A stretch of 33,431 bases of DNA, taken from positions 1-33,431 of the forward strand of contig JBCCUP010000050.1 of the NCBI GenBank assembly GCA_039196715.1. Direction: 5' to 3'. Numbering within the stretch: position 1 is the stretch's first letter; each line of letters opens with the position of its first letter. The DNA is from Pseudomonadota bacterium. Its GTDB lineage: Bacteria; Pseudomonadota; Gammaproteobacteria; CALCKW01. The translations under genes were made by a program, and so were the position numbers. Below are positions 9,069 through 16,740 of the stretch, piece after piece. The notes under the pieces were generated by a model. The model did no database searches. It was not told where the DNA came from and was given only the letters and a program-made list of their open reading frames with translations.

Positions 9069-9159
9069 AAGAGACAGCACCGGTTTCAGCGAAATACGAG
9101 GACATTGCATACCCTCTTCCAGACTGCACCGATGACCAATAGTAGGCCCTGCTATTAAG

Positions 9160-9597
9160 TCAGTCCGACAACTCGAACAGACTCGTCGCGTCGAGCGAGA
9201 GCACCTGCACACCGTCCTGGTTGTGCAGCTGCCAGTGCCAGCACAGCACGCCGCGGGTGGCGCGTTTGCGCGAGCGGCGCTTCTCGGTGACCGTGATGCG
9301 CAGTGTCAGCGCATCACCCGGTCGCACGGGGGCGTGCCAGCGCAGGGCGTCGACGCCGGGCGAGCCGACACTTTCCGACCCGGTCAACACGGTGTCGACA
9401 GCGAGGCGCATCGCGAGCCCACAGGTCTGCCAGCCGCTCGCGATCAGGCCGCGGTAGGGCCCACCTTCGGCGCGCGCCGGGTCGGTGTGAAACCACTGCG
9501 GGTCGTAGCGCTCGGCGAACGCGACGATCTCCTCGGCCGAAACCGAGACTGGCCCGGCCTGGTACACATCCCCTTCGTTGATGTCGTCAAACCGCAT
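9160..9597 (-). CDS. MaoC-like (R)-specific hydratase-family protein
   Basis: A 145-residue single hot-dog domain of the MaoC/R-hydratase family, which hydrates enoyl-CoA esters. The start at 9597 is chosen because AGGGGAG lies just upstream; an in-frame ATG at 9630 lacks this and adds an unconserved tail. The hydratase dyad is present as D32 and H37 (motif Y-D-P-Q-W-F-H), followed by the conserved GLIASGW segment and the RPGD turn. Cytoplasmic. It is divergent from the alpha-hydroxy-acid oxidase with 83 bp between starts, so the two may share control. Likely substrate is a CoA thioester from the same catabolic route, but this is not shown by the sequence. Confidence 0.85.
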   Translation of the reverse strand: MRFDDINEGDVYQAGPVSVSAEEIVAFAERYDPQWFHTDPARAEGGPYRGLIASGWQTCGLAMRLAVDTVLTGSESVGSPGVDALRWHAPVRPGDALTLRITVTEKRRSRKRATRGVLCWHWQLHNQDGVQVLSLDATSLFELSD

Positions 9598-9620
9598 GGC
9601 AACTCCCCTGGCCTCTGCCG

Positions 9621-9664
9621 AGCTTGCCAAGCGTGGGGCGCTGTCGCAAGCTGGCTGGCGCTTG
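9621..9664. promoter_or_regulatory. Inverted repeats in the divergent MaoC/oxidase control region
   Basis: Two short nested inverted repeats, AGCTTG/CAAGCT (9621-9626, 9647-9652) and CAAGCG/CGCTTG (9628-9633, 9659-9664), fill the 83-bp divergent gap. They could be a regulator site, but short GC-rich dyads arise by chance in such DNA. Confidence 0.25.
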
Positions 9665-9680
9665 CACCCCGGACCTTTCG

Positions 9681-10820
9681 ATGCGGCCCGACTCGGCCCT
9701 CTTCAGCACAGACGATGCGATTCGCCTCGCCCGGTGGCGCCTGCCGCGCCTGGCCTTCGACTTCATCGCGGGCGCCACCGGGCGCGAACACGCCGCGACC
9801 CACAACACCGAGGCGATCCGCGCGCTGCGCCTGCAGCCGCGCGTTCTGCTGCCCACCGACGGGCGCACGCTGAGCACCCCGCTGCTCGACGACACCTGGG
9901 AACGGCCGTTCGGCATCGCGCCGATGGGCTTGTGCAACCTGGTACACCCGGACGCCGACACGCTGCTGATCGACACCGCACGGCGCTGCACCTTGCCGGT
10001 GTGCACGTCGACCGCGGCGTCCACCTCGCTCGAGCAGGTCGCCGCGCGCGCAGGCAACACGGCCTGGTTTCAGTTGTACGTGACCGGCGGCGTCGACGAC
10101 GCACTGGCGCTGGTCGAGCGCGCGTTGCAGGCCGGGTACCACACCCTGGTACTGACTGTGGATGTGCCACAGGCCTCGCGGCGCATCCGCGACCAACGCA
10201 ACGGCCTGCAGTTGCCGTTTCGACTCGGCGCACGCCAGCTCGTCGATTTCGCCCTGCATCCGCGTTGGACGTGGTCGCAGTGGCGCCGCGGCGCCCCGGC
10301 ACCCGCCAACTTCGACGCGGCGAAGCCCTTCGACCGGGGCGCGAGCCGCGGTGCCTGCGACCGCGCCTTTCTTGACACCCTGCGCGCGCGTTGGCCCGGC
10401 CGGCTGCTGGTCAAGGGCATCACCCACCCCGACGACGCGCGCGCCGTGCGCGACGCCGGTGCCGATGCGGTCTGGGTGTCGAACCACGGCGGGCGCCAGC
10501 TCGACGCGGCACCGGCCGCAATCGACATCCTGCCGCGCATCCGTGCGGCACTTGGGCGCGATTGCCCGATCCTCTTCGACAGCGGCCTGCAAAGTGGCGA
10601 AGACGTGGTCAAGGCGCTCGCCTGCGGTGCGGATTTTTGTATGCTGGGCCGGCCGTGGCTCTACGCGCTGGGCGCCGGTGGCGGCGCCGCACTCGATCGG
10701 CTTGTCGACCTGATCAGCACCGACATCGACACCGTGATGGCGCAACTCGGCGTCACCCGCACCGTGGACATCAGCGAACAGCACCTATGGCAAAGCGATC
10801 CCAACGAGACCCCGTCGTGA
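9681..10820 (+). CDS. FMN-dependent alpha-hydroxy-acid oxidase/dehydrogenase
   Basis: A 379-residue TIM-barrel flavoprotein of the glycolate oxidase/lactate dehydrogenase/mandelate dehydrogenase family, which oxidises an L-2-hydroxy acid to a 2-keto acid. Visible family motifs are WFQLYV (substrate Tyr), TVDVPQ (Asp), LVKGI (Lys near the flavin N1) and the SNHGGRQLD active-site block with the catalytic His and Arg. The N-terminal tyrosine equivalent to Tyr24 of spinach glycolate oxidase is Phe28 (FDFIAGA), a change likely to affect substrate binding. The start at 9681 fits the family N-terminus; an upstream ATG at 9624 would add 19 unconserved residues. It is followed after 7 nt by the ThDP enzyme, suggesting that its keto-acid product is passed on. 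Exact substrate unknown. Confidence 0.85.
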   Translation: MRPDSALFSTDDAIRLARWRLPRLAFDFIAGATGREHAATHNTEAIRALRLQPRVLLPTDGRTLSTPLLDDTWERPFGIAPMGLCNLVHPDADTLLIDTARRCTLPVCTSTAASTSLEQVAARAGNTAWFQLYVTGGVDDALALVERALQAGYHTLVLTVDVPQASRRIRDQRNGLQLPFRLGARQLVDFALHPRWTWSQWRRGAPAPANFDAAKPFDRGASRGACDRAFLDTLRARWPGRLLVKGITHPDDARAVRDAGADAVWVSNHGGRQLDAAPAAIDILPRIRAALGRDCPILFDSGLQSGEDVVKALACGADFCMLGRPWLYALGAGGGAALDRLVDLISTDIDTVMAQLGVTRTVDISEQHLWQSDPNETPS

Positions 10821-10827
10821 GGCTCCC

Positions 10828-12585
10828 ATGAGCGACACCGTGAGCAACCGGCGGCGTTTGCGCGGCGGTGCACTGCTCGCCGAGGCGCTGGCCGACAAAG
10901 GCGTCGAACACGTCTTCACGCTGGCGGGCGGCTTTTGCAACCCCGCACTCGAAGGCTTCATGGCGCTCGAGCTGCCGGTGATCAACACCCCGCACGAACA
11001 GGTGGCCGGGCACCTCGCCGACGGCCACACGCGCGTGTCGCGCAAACCGTCGGTGTGCCTCGTCGGGCCCGAGGGCTTCTGCAACGCAATCCCGGCAATC
11101 ATGGAGGCCTGGGGCGAGCGCACGCCGGTGATCTTCGTGACCGGCAGCAGCACGCTGAAGCGCCAGGGCGCAGGCGGTTTCAAGGAAATCGACGACGTCG
11201 CGATCGCCGCACCGATCACCAAGTATTCGGCGAGCATCACCGACGGCACCCGCATCCGCGAGTTCGTCGACCGCGCCTGGCACATCGCCACCACCGGCTA
11301 CCCCGGCCCGGTGCACCTGAGCCTGCCGGTCGACCTGATGTTTGCCCACGTCGACGCCGACGCCGGGCTCGACCAACGGCCCCGCTGGCACGGCGATCGT
11401 CCGGCGCCACGCGCCTGGCCCGCGCCCGACGCGCTCGCGCCGATTCTCGAGCGCGTGTGCGCGGCCGAACGGCCCATCCTGATCGGCGGGCACGGCGTGT
11501 GGTGGTCGGGCGCGGAAGGCACACTGGAGCGCGTCGCAACGCGGTTCAGCCTGCCGGTCTTCAACGTGCCCTACCACCAGAAGCTGCTGGCCGAGACCTC
11601 GCCGGTGTACATGGGGCTCGCGGACATCCACCAGTACGCGCCGAGCCGCTGGGCACTGCAGCAGAGCGACTGCGTGGTCATGGTCGGTTGCCGACTCGAC
11701 AACCAGATGCAATTCGGCAACGCACCGTTCATCCCGGACAGTGCCCACCTCGTTTGCGTCAACGGCTCGGACGAGGAACTCGTTTACAACCACGCCGCCG
11801 ACAGCGTGCTGCTGGCCGACCCGGCGGCGTTTCTGGACGCCCTGGACGCGCACGCGACGGCGCACGGCTGGCCCGGCACCCCGGACTGGCTCGCGGCCAA
11901 CCGCACCCAGCGCAACGACTGGGTCGATGCCACGCTGCAGTCGATTGGCGAGGAGACCGCCGCCGACCAGGCGGCCGGACGCAAGATGCACCCGCTGCAG
12001 CTGTCGCTCGACGTGCAGGCCGCGATGCCCGACGACGCCTGGCTGGTGTTCGACGGCGGCAACACGCATTTCTGGTCGGAGATCGCCGTGAACCTCGCGG
12101 GTCACCGTGGCAAGCAGCTCGCCGGCATCCTGCACCCGGGCAACTACAGCCTGCTCGGCGTCGGTGTGTCACTCGCTCTCTCGGCCAAGCGCCTGCACCC
12201 TGACGCGCCTGTCGTGCTGATCAGCGGCGACGGCGCGTTCCTCTCCGGCGGTCTCTCGATCGAGACCGCGTTCCAGGAGGATGCACCGATCGTCGTCGTG
12301 ATCGACAACAACGGGGGCCTGGATTGCATTTCCCAGCAGCAAGAGCGGCTGTTCGAGAACGGCCAGCACTACGCAACCGATTTCCGTGACATCCCCTTTC
12401 ACACGTTGTTCGAGGGCCTTGGCGGCCAAGGCGAGTTGGTCGAGACACACGCCGAGCTCGCACCCGCCATGGCGCGGGCCCTCGCGAGCGGCAAACCGGC
12501 CTGCGTGAACGTGAAGGCGCGCGGGGTGATCAGCCCGATCGTCGCGGCGACCAGTGACAAACGCGACAAGGCGAGCATCGAATAG
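10828..12585 (+). CDS. Thiamine diphosphate-dependent enzyme (decarboxylase/carboligase type)
   Basis: A 585-residue protein with the three-domain layout of acetolactate synthase, oxalyl-CoA decarboxylase and 2-hydroxyacyl-CoA lyase. The glutamate that activates the cofactor is E57 in the motif PHEQVAGHLADG. The ThDP/Mg motif is G467-D468-G469, closing with N494-N495 in IDNNGG. Central residues (about 205-340) form the NAD/FAD-like domain. It is second in a tight operon, 7 nt after the hydroxy-acid oxidase and 2 nt before the next gene. Its position fits decarboxylation of a 2-keto acid or C-C cleavage of a 2-hydroxyacyl-CoA, but no residue that I can see fixes the substrate. I would not call it an acetolactate synthase: no regulatory subunit is nearby and ilvC is in a separate unit. 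Confidence 0.8.
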   Translation: MSDTVSNRRRLRGGALLAEALADKGVEHVFTLAGGFCNPALEGFMALELPVINTPHEQVAGHLADGHTRVSRKPSVCLVGPEGFCNAIPAIMEAWGERTPVIFVTGSSTLKRQGAGGFKEIDDVAIAAPITKYSASITDGTRIREFVDRAWHIATTGYPGPVHLSLPVDLMFAHVDADAGLDQRPRWHGDRPAPRAWPAPDALAPILERVCAAERPILIGGHGVWWSGAEGTLERVATRFSLPVFNVPYHQKLLAETSPVYMGLADIHQYAPSRWALQQSDCVVMVGCRLDNQMQFGNAPFIPDSAHLVCVNGSDEELVYNHAADSVLLADPAAFLDALDAHATAHGWPGTPDWLAANRTQRNDWVDATLQSIGEETAADQAAGRKMHPLQLSLDVQAAMPDDAWLVFDGGNTHFWSEIAVNLAGHRGKQLAGILHPGNYSLLGVGVSLALSAKRLHPDAPVVLISGDGAFLSGGLSIETAFQEDAPIVVVIDNNGGLDCISQQQERLFENGQHYATDFRDIPFHTLFEGLGGQGELVETHAELAPAMARALASGKPACVNVKARGVISPIVAATSDKRDKASIE

Positions 12586-12587
12586 CC

Positions 12588-12947
12588 ATGGCCCAGTTCA
12601 CCACCCACTTGCTCAGCGCAGTCGACGGCCGGCACGCAGCCGGCGTGCCGATCCGCATCGTTCAACGCACGCCCGGGCGCGTCGACATCGAACTCGTCGC
12701 GGGCACGAGCGACGCCGGCGGCCGATTCAGCGCCGACATCGAACCCGAGGCGCCGACACCCGAGACCCGCTACGAGTTTGCGGTCGACACCGCGCACTAC
12801 TTTGCCGACGTCACCGGCACGCGGCCCGCCGTGGTGGATGAGATCACGGTGCGCTTTGCCCTGCCCGACCCCGCCGCGCGCTACCACATGCCGCTGATGA
12901 TCGCGCCGAACAGCTACAGCCTCTGGTGGTCGCCACCCGGCGGCTGA
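12588..12947 (+). CDS. Transthyretin-like protein, 5-hydroxyisourate hydrolase homologue lacking the C-terminal YRGS
   Basis: A 119-residue protein with the transthyretin-related fold of HIU hydrolase (UraH/PucM), which opens 5-hydroxyisourate in purine breakdown. The active-site set is visible: H7 (FTTHLL), R46 (GGRF) and H100 (RYHMPL). The hallmark C-terminal YRGS tetrapeptide, which lines the active site in true HIU hydrolases, is absent; the protein ends SLWWSPPGG. No uricase, OHCU decarboxylase or allantoin gene is in the window. I infer a hydrolase with a changed substrate, perhaps another cyclic amide or lactone made in this operon. It starts 2 nt after the ThDP gene and ends 4 nt before the next gene. 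Confidence 0.75.
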   Translation: MAQFTTHLLSAVDGRHAAGVPIRIVQRTPGRVDIELVAGTSDAGGRFSADIEPEAPTPETRYEFAVDTAHYFADVTGTRPAVVDEITVRFALPDPAARYHMPLMIAPNSYSLWWSPPGG

Positions 12948-12951
12948 ACAC

Positions 12952-14082
12952 ATGCGAAACGGCTTGCAGATGTCGCGGCGCATCCGCCGCACGCCCTACA
13001 CCGCGCGGGTCGAGGCACTCGGCGTCAGCGGCTTCACGGTGGTCAACCACACACTGCTGCCGAAGGCCTTTCAGCATTCGGTCGAGGACGACTACTGGCA
13101 CCTCCGTGAACACGTGCAACTGTGGGACGTCGGCTGTCAGCGGCAGGTGGAGATTCGCGGGCCGGACGCCGGTCGCCTCGTGCAATGGATGACCCCGCGC
13201 GACCTCAGCACCGTTGCCGTTGGCCGTTGCGTCTACACACCGCTTGTCGACCACCGGGGCCTGCTGGTCAACGACCCGATCACGCTCAAGCTCGGCGAGG
13301 ACCACTTCTGGTTGTCGATCGCCGACTCGGACGTTGCGCTCTACGCGCTGGGCCTCGCGCGCGGCGCCGACCTCGACGTGAGCGTTGGCGAGGCCGACAT
13401 CTGGCCGATCGCGGTGCAAGGGCCACGCGCCGAAGCGCTCCTGTGCACGCTCTATGGCGACCACCTCCGCAACGTGCGGTACTTCGGCACCGCCACGGTC
13501 GAGATCGACGGCAGTCCGTGCACGGTCGCGCGCTCGGGCTATTCGGGCCAGGGCGGCTTCGAGCTCTACCCCACCCCGGCCCAGGGCCGCGCGGCCTGGG
13601 ACGCGCTCTGGCACGCCGGTCAGGCGTTCGACATCCGTCCGGGCTGCCCGAACCTCATCGACCGCATCGAAGCGGGCCTCTTGTCCTTTGGCAACGAGAT
13701 GACGCGCGACGACAGCCCGCTCGAGGCCGGCCTCGCGCGCTGGTGCGACCTCGACACCGACACAGGCTGCATCGGCCTGGACGCCCTGCGTGCCCAGCGC
13801 ACCCGAGGTGTCACACGACGCCTGTGCGGCGTCCGGGTCGACGCCCCGAGAGGCGCGGTCTGCGCCGAACCCTGGCCGGTGCGGGTCGGCGGCGAGACCG
13901 TGGGTTCGTTGACATCCGCGATACACTCTCCGCGACTCGGGGCGCACGTCGCCCTCGGCATCCTGGCGCGCTCGGCGTCGGCCCCCGGGCAGGGGGTCGA
14001 GGTGCAAGTCGACGCCGATCAGCGGGTGCCGGGGACGGTCGAGGCCCTGCCATTCACACCACGAGACGAGGCGTCGCGATGA
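12952..14082 (+). CDS. dmdA: DmdA-like GcvT-family (aminomethyltransferase-fold) demethylase
   Basis: A 376-residue GcvT-fold protein that closely recalls dimethylsulfoniopropionate demethylase DmdA along its length: the opening RRIRRTPYTARVEALGV, VVNHTLLP, EHVQLWDVGCQRQVEI, GLLVNDP, WLSIADSD, SGYSGQGGFE, LLSFGNEMTR and the closing SAIHSP. N107-D108 match the conserved Asn-Asp of the T-protein family near the folate. DmdA moves a methyl group from DMSP to tetrahydrofolate. However, dmdB and dmdC are absent here, the crotonase next door lacks DmdD-type glutamates, and DmdA-like proteins with other substrates exist, so activity is not certain. The start at 12952 is used; ATG at 12970 is equally possible. 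The stop overlaps the next start (ATGA). Confidence 0.65.
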   Translation: MRNGLQMSRRIRRTPYTARVEALGVSGFTVVNHTLLPKAFQHSVEDDYWHLREHVQLWDVGCQRQVEIRGPDAGRLVQWMTPRDLSTVAVGRCVYTPLVDHRGLLVNDPITLKLGEDHFWLSIADSDVALYALGLARGADLDVSVGEADIWPIAVQGPRAEALLCTLYGDHLRNVRYFGTATVEIDGSPCTVARSGYSGQGGFELYPTPAQGRAAWDALWHAGQAFDIRPGCPNLIDRIEAGLLSFGNEMTRDDSPLEAGLARWCDLDTDTGCIGLDALRAQRTRGVTRRLCGVRVDAPRGAVCAEPWPVRVGGETVGSLTSAIHSPRLGAHVALGILARSASAPGQGVEVQVDADQRVPGTVEALPFTPRDEASR

Positions 14083-14873
14083 GTGCATCACCGGTTCTGG
14101 AGCACACCGACAACGGCGTGTTGCGCCTGACGCTGAACACACCGGCCTCGCGCAACAGTTTGTCGCTGGCGATGCTCGATGCACTTCAGGCTGCGCTCGA
14201 CAGTGCGCAAGACAACCCTGCCGTGCGCGTGGTGGTGATTGCGGCCAACGGCCCGGTGTTCTGCGCCGGCCACGACCTCACGGAAATGACCGCCGCCCGA
14301 CAGAACAGCGACCGCGGGCGCGCCTTCTTCGAGGACACGCTGGCGCGCTGCGCCACGCTGATGCAAAGCCTGACTCAACTGCCGCAGCCGGTGATCGCCG
14401 AGGTGCACGCGATGGCGACCGCAGCCGGCTGCCAGCTCGCCGCGAGCGCCGACCTGGTGGTGGCGAGCGAGGACGCCCAGTTCGCCACCCCGGGCGTGCA
14501 CATCGGTTTGTTCTGTTCGACACCGATGGTTGCACTCTCGCGCGCTGTCAGCGCCAAACACGCAATGGAAATGCTGATGCTCGGCGAGCCGGTCGACGCC
14601 GACACCGCCCACCGCATGGGCCTTGTGAACCGCGTGGTGCCCGCAGCCGAGCTGCGCGCCACGGTCAACGCCCTCGCGGCCAAGATCGCGTCAAAATCCA
14701 CACTGACGGTCAAGACCGGCAAACGCGCCTTCTACCGCCAACGCGAACTCGACCTCGCCGCCGCCTACGACTACGCAAGCCAGGTCATGACCGAGAACAT
14801 GCTCGCCCACGACGCCGAAGAAGGCATCGGCGCGTTCATCGAGAAACGCGAACCGGACTGGCAGGACCGCTGA
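14079..14873 (+). CDS. Crotonase-fold protein (ECHDC3-like) without the catalytic glutamate pair
   Basis: A 264-residue enoyl-CoA hydratase/isomerase family protein. The oxyanion-hole segment is seen as FCAGHDL (61-67) and AAGCQLAAS. The two glutamates that perform hydration in rat enoyl-CoA hydratase are replaced: CEL is CQL (Q119) and PEI is PGV (G139). The sequence around it (FATPGVHIGLFCSTP) resembles the ECHDC3 subfamily. A normal hydratase role, or DmdD-type methylthioacryloyl-CoA hydratase activity that also needs both glutamates, is therefore doubtful. Its start overlaps the DmdA-like stop by 4 bp with a GAGG upstream, so it is translated with that gene. It is the last gene of the operon; 167 bp without a gene follow. 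Confidence 0.85.
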   Translation: MSASPVLEHTDNGVLRLTLNTPASRNSLSLAMLDALQAALDSAQDNPAVRVVVIAANGPVFCAGHDLTEMTAARQNSDRGRAFFEDTLARCATLMQSLTQLPQPVIAEVHAMATAAGCQLAASADLVVASEDAQFATPGVHIGLFCSTPMVALSRAVSAKHAMEMLMLGEPVDADTAHRMGLVNRVVPAAELRATVNALAAKIASKSTLTVKTGKRAFYRQRELDLAAAYDYASQVMTENMLAHDAEEGIGAFIEKREPDWQDR

Positions 14874-15040
14874 ACACGGAGTCAGGTCAGAGGAACGCGC
14901 CGCCCTGTGTAGCTCGACGCCAAATGGCCACCAACCTGGACGGGCACAGCGCGCTCGACCGATAGGGCGTCAACCTGGTTTTGCAACGCATCCGCTTGGA
15001 TCAGACGGTTGCCTTGCGCACTGTCAGCGGCGGTGCGATA

Positions 15041-15532
15041 TCAGCATTCCAGCATGGACCGCAGGTCGTCTGGATAGATGCCCACTTCCGGCATGGTCGG
15101 GTCACACCAATCTTTGGTGACTTGGCTGCCGTTGTCACTGAGCGTGAGTCCAATCCAACGGTTGGCTGTGTCCCCAATCGACGCCGCCGTCAACAGCACA
15201 TAGGCCTGACCGACCCCTCTTCGGTTGGTCACGAACGCGCTGATGATGTTGTCGTCGTTCGCGAAGTCGTTCCGGTCAGCGGTTCCAACGACGCCTTCCA
15301 TCTCAGCCTCTGAAGCCCACCGACCATTGATGTTGTAAAACACGATGGCTTTGTCCGCGAGCGAGGTGCCCAGCGTCACCGCCTTCGCGAGATTCGCTTT
15401 TTGGACGTAGCTGCGGTAGGACGGAACCGCAATACTGGCCAAAATGCCAATAATCGCGATGACAATCATGAGCTCGATCAGCGTAAAACCGGATTGAAGG
15501 GGTGGATTCGACGCGTTGGAATGACTGCGCAT
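15041..15532 (-). CDS. Type IV prepilin (PilA/PilE-like)
   Basis: A 163-residue prepilin. Residues 1-15 are a short positively charged leader ending in Gly15, the site for prepilin peptidase PilD. The mature protein begins FTLIELM with the essential Glu at +5, followed by the hydrophobic helix and the SYRSYVQKA segment. Two cysteines near the end (DWC and the final Cys) probably form the disulfide-bounded D-region of a major pilin. It stands alone: no pil assembly genes are adjacent. The start at ATG 15532 is preferred over GTG 15544; neither has a strong Shine-Dalgarno. It could be a minor pilin or pseudopilin, but the length and C-terminal cysteines favour a pilin subunit. Confidence 0.85.
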   Translation of the reverse strand: MRSHSNASNPPLQSGFTLIELMIVIAIIGILASIAVPSYRSYVQKANLAKAVTLGTSLADKAIVFYNINGRWASEAEMEGVVGTADRNDFANDDNIISAFVTNRRGVGQAYVLLTAASIGDTANRWIGLTLSDNGSQVTKDWCDPTMPEVGIYPDDLRSMLEC

Positions 15533-15699
15533 AGCGGTGATCACGTGACAGGTTCAGTACCTTGTTATCGGCCAGCCTCTAGGCCCGCTTGAGTGTCCAA
15601 GCCGTGCTCGCCAACGCGCTGAGGAACGCGTCGGCGAACTCGGCACCCTCCCCGAGGAATCGCACGCCGAACGTATGCCGAGACTGAGTCGCTGCGCCG

Positions 15700-16605
15700 T
15701 CAGCGACCGCCACTGGCCGGGTCGGCCTGCCGCCAGAACGCGGCCAGCAGCGGGTCGTCCAGCCGCCGTCGCTGGGCACACACCCCGATCGAGAACGGCT
15801 TGAGGTCGTCGAACCAGGGCAGCACCCGGATCGCCTCGCTGACCGGGCTGTGCGCCATCACGAGCTCCGGCACCACCGCGACGCCAAAACCCAGGCTGAC
15901 CACACTGACCACCGCCTCGTGGCCAGCCACCTGCGCGTACACCCGCGGCGACTCCCCACGCTCGCTGAAGCGCGCGAGCAGCCGGTCGCGCGCGAGGCCG
16001 TGCTCGGCCAACACCACCGGCGTCTCGGCCCAGCGCGGTTCGCGCCCGGCGTCCAGGCACACCTGCATGGCGTCGGCAACCGGACCGGACACCGGGCCGT
16101 AGAGCCGTAGCGGCGAGGTGCGCAAGGGCACGAAGGCGAGGCCCGGCGGCAGGCGGTCCGGTTCGGCGACCACGGCACAATCGTCGACCCCACCCAGCAC
16201 GCGCTCGACGCCGTCCGCCTGGTCGCCGGTGTGCAGCTTGAGCTCGATGCCGGGGTGCGCACGACGCAGCCCGGGCAGGATATCCGCCAGCACGCTGTAG
16301 CTCGCTGTGACCGAGGCATAGAGGCTGATCTCGCCGCGCAGCCCGTCGCCCGCCCCGTCCAGGCTGTCACGCAGCTGGACCCACGCGGCACTGTGCTCGG
16401 CCACCAGCGCGCACACCCGACGCCCCGCCGGCGTCAGCTGCACCCGGCGGTTGTCGCGGGTAAACAGCGCGTGCCCGACACGCGCCTCAGCGCGCTGAAC
16501 CACGCGGCTGACCGCCGAGGTGCTGAGGTTGCAGCGCGTCGCGGTGCGGCCGAAGTGCAAGGTCGCGGCGAGGGTCAGGAGCACCTCGGCTTCGCGTTCT
16601 TCCAT
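15700..16605 (-). CDS. ilvY: IlvY-type LysR-family regulator
   Basis: A 301-residue LysR regulator (E. coli IlvY is 297). An N-terminal winged helix-turn-helix (about 1-60; [20 protein letters not shown]) is followed by the periplasmic-binding-protein-like effector domain. It is divergent from ilvC with 135 bp between the starts, the arrangement known for ilvY-ilvC, where the acetohydroxy acid substrates of IlvC act as inducers. GGGA lies about 8 bp before the ATG. Two direct repeats in the gap are candidate binding sites. The family role is established in enterics; the assignment here rests on context and overall resemblance. Confidence 0.85.
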   Translation of the reverse strand: MEEREAEVLLTLAATLHFGRTATRCNLSTSAVSRVVQRAEARVGHALFTRDNRRVQLTPAGRRVCALVAEHSAAWVQLRDSLDGAGDGLRGEISLYASVTASYSVLADILPGLRRAHPGIELKLHTGDQADGVERVLGGVDDCAVVAEPDRLPPGLAFVPLRTSPLRLYGPVSGPVADAMQVCLDAGREPRWAETPVVLAEHGLARDRLLARFSERGESPRVYAQVAGHEAVVSVVSLGFGVAVVPELVMAHSPVSEAIRVLPWFDDLKPFSIGVCAQRRRLDDPLLAAFWRQADPASGGR

Positions 16606-16618
16606 TGGTATATCCCGT

Positions 16619-16661
16619 TTAACGCAACACTACGTTCTGGATATTTCATTTTACGCAACAC
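16619..16661. promoter_or_regulatory. Candidate IlvY operators
   Basis: The direct repeat ACGCAACAC occurs at 16622-16630 and 16653-16661, 31 bp apart (about three helical turns), with similar upstream TTTAACGC and TTTTACGC. Each resembles an imperfect LysR-type half-palindrome (GTT/ATT, six bases, AAC). The right copy overlaps the candidate ilvC -35, as expected for a LysR activator. Confidence 0.5.
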
Positions 16662-16678
16662 AGTCACACCGATACAGT
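16650..16678 (+). promoter_or_regulatory. Candidate ilvC promoter
   Basis: TTTACG (16650-16655) and TACAGT (16673-16678) are separated by 17 bp. Both match the sigma-70 consensus at only four of six positions, fitting an activator-dependent promoter. Confidence 0.35.
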
Positions 16679-16740
16679 GTGCGGCCCGCCGGGTGTGCCC
16701 CGGCCCCGCTCGACTCCCTCCCCCCAGCCGGAGAACCGCC

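Larger units (their letters stand above)
8687..9159. other. AT-rich intergenic region upstream of the Rhs gene
   Basis: No gene is supported here. The region contains the candidate Rhs promoter (8909-8936) and the palindrome at 9048-9068. Its composition at 8800-9000 is far more AT-rich than the metabolic genes to the right, consistent with a boundary of acquired DNA or an H-NS-type silenced control region. This is inference from composition only. Confidence 0.6.

Noticed and set aside
9444-10784. Long minus-strand open frame opposite the hydroxy-acid oxidase
   Set aside because: It is a GC-rich shadow: no family motifs are visible, and the plus strand carries all conserved active-site residues.
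10771-12135. Minus-strand open frame opposite the ThDP enzyme
   Set aside because: It is a mirror of strongly biased codons with no recognisable domain.
10828-12585. Calling the ThDP gene acetolactate synthase because ilvC is in the window
   Set aside because: It belongs to a different operon, has no regulatory subunit and sits with hydroxy-acid and demethylase-like genes.
13122-14078. Plus-strand frame running through the DmdA-like gene into the crotonase gene
   Set aside because: Only the part after ATG 14079 has family similarity; the upstream part is an out-of-frame reading of the DmdA-like gene, rich in Arg and Pro.
15579-15779. Short minus-strand frame overlapping the end of ilvY
   Set aside because: It is only 66 residues, overlaps the conserved ilvY C-terminus and has no recognisable motif or Shine-Dalgarno. 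The tail looks mildly coding-like but is not enough to call.
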